Shown here one piece after another: positions 56,323 through 64,000 of a stretch of DNA of 64,000 nucleotides (positions are counted from its first letter, which is position 1; every line of letters starts with the position of its first letter). The translations under genes were made by a program, and so were the position numbers. A model generated the notes under the pieces. The model ran no database searches. It was not told where the DNA came from and saw only the letters and a program-made list of their open reading frames with translations. Source of the DNA: Doris montereyensis (taxonomy: Eukaryota; Mollusca; Gastropoda; Nudibranchia; Dorididae); the NCBI GenBank assembly GCA_037039925.1, contig JAXRKP010000187.1, positions 122,501 through 186,500 on the forward strand, given 5' to 3'.

Positions 56323-56784
56323 AGATCTGAGGGATGGTAGGTGGGCTACAAAACGCACGCCCCAAAAGTTACTGCAAAACCATTGAAATTGCCAGTTGCC
56401 ATATTATACTATATTTCACCTACATCTCCAGTGCTTTTTCAAGTGTTGTTATTATTATTACAACAAAAACCAAAGCCCAAAACAGACAGCTGGATCTGGA
56501 GTCAGATATGCGATGAGCAATTTAAATAATATTGAATCAATTGCTGCCAACAACAAATGTCCAAAAGCCAAGTTAAAAGTAAAAATCTTCTACTTGTTGA
56601 ATCCACTTTCACTGTGTTTCTTAACATGTTCTCTAGTCATCCATCACTGCTCTAAAGCATCCCTGTCGCATTAAAGTGATTTATTTCCATACAAGCATAC
56701 CTGTAGACAATGATGATTATGATTACTCTTTTACTTTTACCACATTTTCTCCTTTTTCCACCCCCAATGCCCCAATGATGAACT

Positions 56785-57130
56785 ACTCAATAGGTTACCG
56801 GGTGCAGGGTGAACATCAAGTACCGGTACAGTATTCGATACTTAGGTTAGGCGGGCTTTTCATTGCAGGTCTAATGACCGGAAATGGAAGAATGAGTAAA
56901 AACAACAATAAAAGTTTCGTGGATCGCAGGCAAAACAACCTTTTTCCAATCAATTAAAATACTGATTTGATCCAAGAGTTTATTCGCTAAGAACCAACAG
57001 CAGGCTATTTGAAATCTACATGCGAAATATGGAGGTTGTGGGTGCAGTGGTTCCTGAGATTAGAGCCGTCAAAGTTTGAATGTACAGTTTCATATATATA
57101 TATATATATATCCAATTTTAGTTTTAAAGT
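56785..57130 (-). repeat. inverted copy of 47,160-47,515
   Basis: About 350 bp in reverse: TACCGGTACAGTATTCGATA, GATCGCAGGCAAAACAACC, GAGTTTATTCGCTAAGAACC, CATGCGAAATATGGAGGTTG. It ends in a TA microsatellite and CCAATTTTAGTTTTAAAGTG. Confidence 0.85.
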
Positions 57131-57357
57131 GATGTGTTTAAGTTTGAGATGTAGTTTTATATATAAAAATGTTGGTGATTTGTTTACTGTTTTTTTTTCT
57201 AAAGTGTAGAAGGTCTAGTCAAAATGCTTGATTTGGGTGGTGGGAAATAAAGAGTTTGTTGAACAAAAATCGGATAATGAGGGGAAAAAGGTTTAGTATT
57301 AGATTGAACCATGGGGATAGACATTAGACAAAGACAGGGTTTGTTTCTTTGTTTCAA

Positions 57358-57490
57358 TTCATTGACATTTACCCCCATCCACCATTGCAGTGATCTCAGG
57401 GTGAATTAGAGGAAATATCAAGATGAAAGATAATGGCAAGAAGTAAAGGAAAGCAGTAGGAGCTACCAACAGCAATTCACCAATTGCCCG
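57358..57490 (+). repeat. family C interspersed repeat
   Basis: TTGACATTTACCCCCATCCA, GTGATCTCAGGGTGAATTAG, AGCAGTAGGAGCTACCAACA. Confidence 0.75.
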
Positions 57491-57654
57491 CTTAACCAAA
57501 GACAGGGAGAAACAACAAAAATACCACTGGAAATTTGGAATTTGTGACATCATACACTGGAACTGATAGTGATGGGCATAGGAGCAGGAATAAGATTAGT
57601 ATTAAGGATTTTGAAAATGATGATATAATGATTACAATGACGATAATAATTATA

Positions 57655-57995
57655 CGGATAAAGTTAAAGATAGATTCGTAGGTCCGATCCCCACACAAGT
57701 GCAGGTTCACTGACTTTACCTCATTTATTTCCACCAAGCAGGCCATTTCATTCAAAGTCCTTATCATCAACTACCTGGGAATGTACAGCACAGCAGCCTG
57801 TTACTGTTAGACATACTTCGTAATAACACAAAACTCTGACAAGATCTCTCTCTTCCTATAGCTGGGTCGTCATTCACACCTGAGACAAGCAAAGTGACGT
57901 ACCTTTCCTAACAAGTATGACGTCAACAGGACAAAAAAAATAACCCTGTGCATGCCAGTGTTTCGAACCAGTGTCATCGTATTTCACCAGTACAC
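57655..57995 (+). repeat. family D interspersed repeat
   Basis: CCCACACAAGTGCAGGTTCA, CAGCACAGCAGCCTGTTACT, GTCGTCATTCACACCTGAGA. It ends CATCGTATTTCACCAGTACA. Confidence 0.7.
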
Positions 57996-58084
57996 CTCAT
58001 GATATCGATCTATGGTGGTGGTGGTGGTCATGACGATGATAATAATGATGCCAATGACGGTGGTGACGTCCAGGTAGGTAGGGT

Positions 58085-58107
58085 CCCCCCCCCCCCCCCC
58101 CCCCCCC
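58085..58107. repeat. 23-base poly-C run
   Basis: An uninterrupted C homopolymer. The true length is uncertain. Confidence 0.9.
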
Positions 58108-58565
58108 AAAACCCAACAACAAAAAACCAAAAACAAAAATCCCAACAACAACAATAACGAATATGTTATAATTTGCCAATGTTTTATTCCATATCGATAC
58201 AAGGAAAGAAACGGAACAGGGAATAATATTAATATACAGTCACCAATGACACAATCACAACAGACGAATAATTTCCCCCTTATTTACTTGTTTCCATTTG
58301 TGAGTCTTCTCCCTTGAACTGCTTTCACACTACCCATGCATTCATCATTGCGGCATTTGTGACACACACGGTTGGCCAATCACGCAATAGTTTGGTATTT
58401 TTCCTCCTGCAAAAGGACGACAACCCACAGCATGAATGACTATGATTACCATCCTAGACAATTTTCTGTACTCTAATAACAATATTGATTATTATTGAGA
58501 GTTTATAAACCACCAAACAAGACACTTTCTGTAATAAATAGATGTACAACATTATTACTAATTAT

Positions 58566-59048
58566 GATAATCAAGTTTACTAACCACCATCCGGACACGA
58601 CATACTGTATACGATAAAGTTAACAAAGATGATAATCAAGTTTACTAACCACCATCCAGACACGACATACTGTATACGATAAAGTTAACAAAGATGATAA
58701 TCAAGTTTACTTACCACCATCCGACACGACATACTGTATACGATAAAGTTAACAAAGATGATAATCAAGTTTATTAACCACCATCCGGACATGACATTAT
58801 TGACATACTGTATACGATAAAGTTAACAAAGATGACAATCAAGTTTACTAACCACCATCCAGAGATGACATACTGTATACCATAAAATTAACAAAGATGA
58901 TAATCAAGTTTATTAACCACCATCCGGACATGACATACTGTATACGATAAAGTTAACAAAGATGACAATCAAGTTTACTAACCACCATCCGGACACGACA
59001 TACTGTATACAAATTAATAAAATTAACAAAGATGATAATCAAGTTTAC
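58566..59048. repeat. 65-bp satellite array
   Basis: Starts of GATAATCAAG/GACAATCAAG at 58,566, 58,631, 58,695, 58,760, 58,834, 58,899, 58,964 and 59,034. The period is mostly 64-65 bp, stretched to 74 by an ATTGACAT insertion. The unit holds TTTACTAACCACCATCCGGA and GACATACTGTATACGATAAA. Seven full units plus a partial. Confidence 0.95.
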
Positions 59049-59213
59049 TTGTCATGATTACCAGCTCACAACACTACGGTTCAGCTACAGCACCTCATAT
59101 GTGTTAGGTGTCTCTCTCAAGGAACACAACGTTGGACATAGCGTTGCTAGGATTCAAACCCAGGACCTCATGATCCTAAGTCCGGCAACTTAGCCACTAG
59201 GCCACCAATGCTA
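59049..59213 (-). mobile_element. family D end joined to a family A SINE head
   Basis: 59,058-59,095 has the family D terminus CACAACACTACGGTTCAGCT. From about 59,098 it is family A in reverse: GTGTTAGGTGTCTCTCTCAA, GGAACACAACGTTGGACATA, TAGGATTCAAACCCAGG (B box). It lacks its 3' half. Confidence 0.65.
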
Positions 59214-59219
59214 CTTATA

Positions 59220-60035
59220 TCATTTGTGATATTTGAGAAAATCCTACAGATATCTTCTTAACCGTATTATTTTCATTATAAGTTACATCATTACATTGTT
59301 CATCTGTTTAAATTTGACAAGTAATTAATCAAACCAATAAAAATAGTAATATATTTTGGCCAATATCTATGTCATTTTCAATATTATGTGTGTATGTGTG
59401 TGTGTATACTATTCGTGCCATGTACATGGACCACAATTTATGATATCTCTCTATGGAGACAATAAGAGGCGTTTCATACCCTTAGATTTCGACCCTATGC
59501 TTTTTCCATAGAAATGGAGAGAAACACTTTTTAAAAACCTCTTTACACGTAATATAAACATTCTTATAATTGACAACATTCTTGACCTGAGATGTGCAGC
59601 GTCACGCGTCCTTTCCTTTGTTTCCACATCTCTTTACCGCTGGGTTATAATTATGTACATCTCGATCTGGACACCCAACTTGGCCCATATGACATCAGCA
59701 TGCCCAATGCGATCGTATATATTTATTCGCACTAATAATTTTGACAATTTTTGTTTTTTTCGGGAGTAGGTCTACTTTGGTTTTACTCCGTGCTGCACCA
59801 ATATCAACTTATTGAATGAAAGCTTGATTCCGTTATTGTAGCCAAAATCTAGATCTATCTCTAGGACCAAAATTTTAAACTTAACCAGAGATGTGTTTAA
59901 AAATTGAGCATTCAAAATCACGGAAGAGGATCTAAATCAGATGGAAATTGGAAATAAAAACTTTAAAAAGTCCTTGTGAAAGAAAACAATGACGTATACC
60001 CATATATAATGCATACTATACATACAAACTAGTTT
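59220..60035. other. no gene seen
   Basis: AT-rich sequence with a short TG repeat near 59,385-59,405. No exon or repeat family was recognised. Confidence 0.45.
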
Positions 60036-60039
60036 ATTT

Positions 60040-60225
60040 CAATCTTAGTTTTTTATGCCATCTGTTTTGGTTTGATCTCTTACTGTTGTGTTTCTGATTT
60101 CGTCTCTTTTAGTTTTCCCTGCTTCTCTTCTTAGATATTTCAGTTCAGATGCTTGTACTCGACTGTATTCTCTACTGGCTAAGGTCCAGGGTTCGCTGCC
60201 ATAGAGGAGAGTAGGAAACTAAAAA
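60040..60225 (-). mobile_element. LINE internal fragment
   Basis: Reverse complement of 25,110-25,275: TTGATCTCTTACTGTTGTGT, TTCTTAGATATTTCAGTTCA, GTACTCGACTGTATTCTCTA. The 25-kb LINE has the same text between its RT and C-terminal parts. Confidence 0.8.
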
Positions 60226-60229
60226 CGAA

Positions 60230-61298
60230 TAATGGACCAAACGAGAAAATTTAATTTAGGTCTAGCATGGTGGGTTTAATGTACTATGCACTGGCATACC
60301 TTGTGATAGGCTTAATTTTACATTTCCACTGATTCGACGAATTCGGTGTGCTGACGTCAAATGGGCTGAGTTGGGAGGCCAGACTGAGACAAGCGTCCTA
60401 CCTACAGATAATTATTCTTTACGGTGTCATTGGATGTATTATTGCAAATTATACATAAATATATGTGCCATCTAATATCATCATGACAAATTGTATTACC
60501 AGATTATTTAGAACTTTGTCTTGCTCATTAAAAGTGTACTTATAAACACACAGACAGACAGACAGCCAGATGGATGGAACAATGGATAGCTGTGTGGTGT
60601 ATCTTAGTGCATGTCTCTGCTATCACCAATAATATTATATTACAAATAATTATCGTAACATTACATAATATAATTTTATACAATTATAAAACAGGATGTA
60701 ACTGTCAATCTCAAATCTCATTAATCACATATAAACATGAGTGCAGTTTTGGAATGGTTTAAACAACACTTTTTCTTTTTCATCTTCGGTATGACTGCGT
60801 ATATTTCATTTCACACAAAGCGTTCGCTGTTCAAATGAAAACAACAATCCCAAAGCAACCCAAACCTCGTGAAAACATGAAAATTTACGATTCGATCCAA
60901 TCCATATCCGGTGAGTGAAATGTAAAAGTCTTGATATTCTGTTTCCCGTTTTCATTACTCACTTACTACTGGCACAAATATAATAATAATAATATGTGCG
61001 CATATATGAACGGACACACATTCAAATTCATTACGAGTACGAGCATCTGTACACCTTTACCTTTCACGGTGGGCGACAACATTGACAAACTGCTTGTGCA
61101 GCCAGCGTGACTGAAACTCAGGGGGAGGATGGAAAGTATGTTAACTTAATAATTGTACTGTATTAGTTTGGCATTAGATGAATCCCGCATTATCTACAAA
61201 AACCTGCCATTGACATGGAGTATTATTGTGTGTTTTACCCTAAAGAGAACTAGATGCAAACTTAATAAAAGACATTTTTATGAATATTTTATTTCTGC

Positions 61299-61359
<61 letters not shown>

Positions 61360-61990
61360 ACTAGTCATGTAATAAAAGAAGTTCTCCAACAATCATAACA
61401 TACCAACGTTTTAAACAAACCGAAATTATATGATAACGTATATAAACCAAAAGCAACAATAAAAATAAATTGATAATAATAATAGCCAATGAAAAAAAAT
61501 AGAGACATTTTTCTTGTTCTTCTGAATAAACCCAACCTCAACTGAATTCTTGTCTTACCCGTGGTAAGCAAAATCCTGCAGCATATGAAATCCAAAAACA
61601 ACGAAATAATTTACATATAGATCTATATACATATATATCATGTATTCAGACGTTTTGTAATATTATCATCTCTCCATAAATATCAAAATATAACAGATAG
61701 ATTTAAAAATGATATCACAATAAAAACATAAATACAAATGAATGCAGTTAAAGGATATAGAAGATATATATATAATGTAAACGACAAATTATTAGTCGCC
61801 ACAACGGTAATGTTGATATTTCTGATCGTCTAAGCATACCTTATTTCTAAGGAAATGCAATTGAATAAATAAAGTCAAATTAAAATTTAAAAAATAATCG
61901 TTAAACAAAAACAAACAACTGACTTAAGATGAACAACAATCTACATCATTAGTTTCATTTCCATGCACACTTTCTTACAAATACTCAGAA
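60230..61990. other. no gene seen; TTA microsatellite
   Basis: AT-rich. A run of about 20 ATT units lies at 61,299-61,358. No coding exon was recognised. Confidence 0.5.
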
Positions 61991-61996
61991 GCAGAA

Positions 61997-62100
61997 TCTT
62001 AATTCCTTTATTGCCCGTGGGGCAACATTTTTAAGATCCTGCCAAAACCCCCGAGTTCACCTTAGTAGTTGTGGATGTGGGTGATATAAAATAAAAAATA
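61997..62100 (+). repeat. family B SINE, 3' fragment
   Basis: AACATTTTTAAGATCCTGCC, AAAACCCCCGAGTTCACCTT, AGTAGTTGTGGATGTGGGTG, then an A-rich tail. Confidence 0.6.
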
Positions 62101-62234
62101 CAAAACTGAGGTCAAGAGAATCAGAAATAATCCTTGCTTCTGTAGCACTAAGCGGTATGGGGCGATTGACTGCACAGCCCTGAACGGGATTGCGGTCTTG
62201 TCACATGTTTCAACTTCCAGCCATTGCTAGCTGG

Positions 62235-62536
62235 TAACTGTGGCCACAGCGGCCTAGGAGGTCAGGTTGCCGGACTTGGGAGATCATGATGTCCTGGGTT
62301 CGAATCCTAGCAATGCTAGGTCCGACGCCTTGTAAAGACACATTAACACTCACTTTCCCCCACTCGACCCAGGTACAAATGGGTACCAACAACAGTTTGG
62401 GAGCAAAACCTGTGACGGACTAGCGTCCTGTCCAGGAGGTGATTAATACCACCTTGTTGCGCTTCACGCTTTAGAAACCGAGGATAAACTCCAGCTCCAT
62501 GGACCCCAGAGGCCTTGAAGGAACTTTAAAAAAAAA
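62235..62536 (+). mobile_element. tRNA-derived SINE (family A), near full length
   Basis: Box-A-like GCGGCCTAGGAGGTCAGG, B box GGGTTCGAATCCTAG (62,297-62,311), CTAGGTCCGACGCCTTGTAA, GACTAGCGTCCTGTCCAGGA, CCTTGAAGGAACTTTAAAAA. The best B box of the family in this window. Confidence 0.85.
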
Positions 62537-62644
62537 ATATATTGTTGATAAATCAAATGATTGATGATAATGATGATTGGGTGAAATGAGGAAAGTCTGC
62601 AAAGTCGTGGCTTTCCCAAGGACACAGCATCGGGCCTAGCAAAG

Positions 62645-62951
62645 AAAAAGAAAAAAAAGAGCAAAGTTCCTTGAAGGCCATTACAACCGATAGAGCCTGA
62701 GCTTATCTCAGTTTCTATAGCATGAAGCGAAACAGGTCATAATAATCCACTCCTGGACAGGACACTGGTCTGACGAGGTGTTCACTACCAAGCTGGTGTC
62801 TGTATCCATTTGCACTTAATTCGAGTGGGGAGAATGCATGCAAAGAGTCTTTCACAGGGAACACGTCAAACTTAACTCTGTTTGAATTTAAACCCTGGAC
62901 CTCCTGATCCCCAATCCGGCAGTGTCTAGCCACTTGGCCACTGACACCACT
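62645..62951 (-). mobile_element. tRNA-derived SINE (family A) with 13-bp TSD, nested
   Basis: A complete family A copy in reverse, flanked by the direct repeat GGGCCTAGCAAAG at 62,632-62,644 and 62,952-62,964. It begins AAAAAGAAAAAAAAGAGC at the 3' (low) end. The flanks (CCAAGGACACAGCATCGGGC before, CTAGGTTTTAAACCCACAAC after) form an older, diverged repeat that it split. Confidence 0.85.
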
Positions 62952-63079
62952 GGGCCTAGCAAAGCTAGGTTTTAAACCCACAACCCCACAGTCTGTTGGT
63001 AGACAGCTTGACTCAAGACTGTGAGGGCAGAGGGAAATGAATGAATGAAAGACAATGAGAGAGAGAGAGAGAGATATGC

Positions 63080-63560
63080 ACTAAGAAATAATATTAATAA
63101 TGAAGAATGAAGACAAAAATAGAAAATTAAAAAATATTACATTTGCTATAAATAAAAAAGATGTACAAAACGAAAAGAAGCATGAAAGACTTAAATCAAT
63201 CGATCCAATCCATTGCCAATATCTCAAATCTCCAGCATAAGCGCGATAAGATTTCTTGACAGAATATTGCACAATCAATGTTAATAATGTTATTATTATT
63301 ATTATTTTTTTTATTTTTTTTTAATTAAAAAAGAGTGAACAAAAAGAGACCCTTTTTTCTAAAATGGATGAAATCTAATCTATGTACAAGCATAAAATCA
63401 ATTTAACGAAAAGCATCCGCTAGAGAAAACAAAAGCGTCTTGTTTCGTGGCCTAAAGGAATAGCCAGGAATTCAAATATAATGTCTATGTAAGTTGATGA
63501 ATATCTTTCATGATGAATGTTAGAAGAAAATAAAAATGGGAAAGCGCATTGAAAACCAAA
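63080..63560. other. no gene seen
   Basis: AT-rich, with TTATTATTATTATTTTTTTT near 63,288-63,322. No exon was recognised. Confidence 0.45.
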
Positions 63561-63567
63561 AAAAATC

Positions 63568-63645
63568 ACAAGGGGATGGGGACACGGAGGTCCACAAATA
63601 AGGTGTCTGCCTCTCAAGAGAAAGGTAACAGGTTTTCTGCCCATG
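63568..63645 (+). repeat. family B SINE head fragment
   Basis: GGGGATGGGGACACGGAGGT, then AAGGTGTCTGCCTCTCAAGA. The tRNA-like start of family B, degraded. Confidence 0.45.
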
Positions 63646-64000
63646 CAGGTAAAAAAATTTTTTATCGTGTTTAAAAATTTTTTATTGTCTTGGCTATGAT
63701 GAATGAAGTTTTAGATAACAACAAACAATTCAGAGGGCTGACATGTAAATTTTCAATAACAAAAATATGTTGCAGGAAACAATTTAATTTGAAAATTTAT
63801 GACTGAGTCCAGAAAATTTTGAAAAAAATCTTACAATTTTATACAAACTGACGGGGCAAATGGGCCCTCAGTATCTGCAGACAAAAAATAAATTAAAAAA
63901 TCTTCTTTTATAATACTTAAATTTCTTTTTTAAAATCAAACTCCATGACAACATTTGAACAATTGTTCAATTGATCAACTAAGAAACATTTTGTAACATA

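Noticed and set aside
58566..59048. CRISPR-like array
   Set aside because: The whole 65-bp unit is conserved, with no unique spacers, and the genome is eukaryotic.
62235..62320. A functional tRNA gene suggested by the GGTTCGAATCC B box
   Set aside because: No cloverleaf can be closed, and the sequence continues into the SINE body shared with other copies.

Overview
This is a eukaryotic, AT-rich, intron-rich and repeat-rich window from an animal genome. Three conserved bilaterian genes are recognisable, all with short GT-AG exons and kilobase introns. The dense SINE-like families, foldback elements and decayed non-LTR retrotransposons would suit a lophotrochozoan such as a mollusc, but nothing seen fixes the phylum. 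There is no operon structure, CRISPR array or prokaryotic feature.

Layout. 1-448 is a 26-bp minisatellite cut by the window edge. 449-8,268 is non-coding and repeat-bearing. 8,269-17,659 (minus) is an SS18/SS18L1 orthologue, the SYT/CREST subunit of BAF chromatin remodellers, with six coding exons. 17,660-26,552 is the shared intergenic region. It holds a SINE-derived 68-bp satellite broken by another insert, and a decayed LINE at about 22,750-25,500. 26,553-36,402 (plus) is PSMA7, the 20S proteasome alpha4 subunit, with six exons. 36,403-42,362 is non-coding. 42,363-53,134 (minus) is a nuclear transport factor 2 (NUTF2) orthologue in four exons. Its 5.1-kb first intron contains a decayed multi-exon piggyBac-type transposase gene (49,991-52,034, same strand). 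53,135-64,000 has no recognised host gene: it holds microsatellites, a hAT-like fragment, a 65-bp satellite and nested SINEs.

How the genes relate. SS18 and PSMA7 lie head to head, the arrangement I recall for human SS18L1 and PSMA7, so this looks like old conserved linkage. The three host genes have separate jobs: chromatin remodelling, protein degradation, and Ran import. SS18 shows about ten apparent single-base frameshifts and PSMA7 two, mostly in or beside homopolymers. NTF2 shows none. Base-level assembly error is the simplest explanation, because splice sites and all other conserved residues are intact.

The repeats are the most unusual part. Labels A to F are local to this annotation: A and B are tRNA-like SINEs, C is a roughly 130-bp unclassified family with at least 14 copies, D and E are unclassified SINE-like families, and F is a single SINE-like copy. 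Several have recoverable insertion boundaries: two A copies have perfect target-site duplications, and a D copy is split by a 1.4-kb element with terminal inverted repeats.
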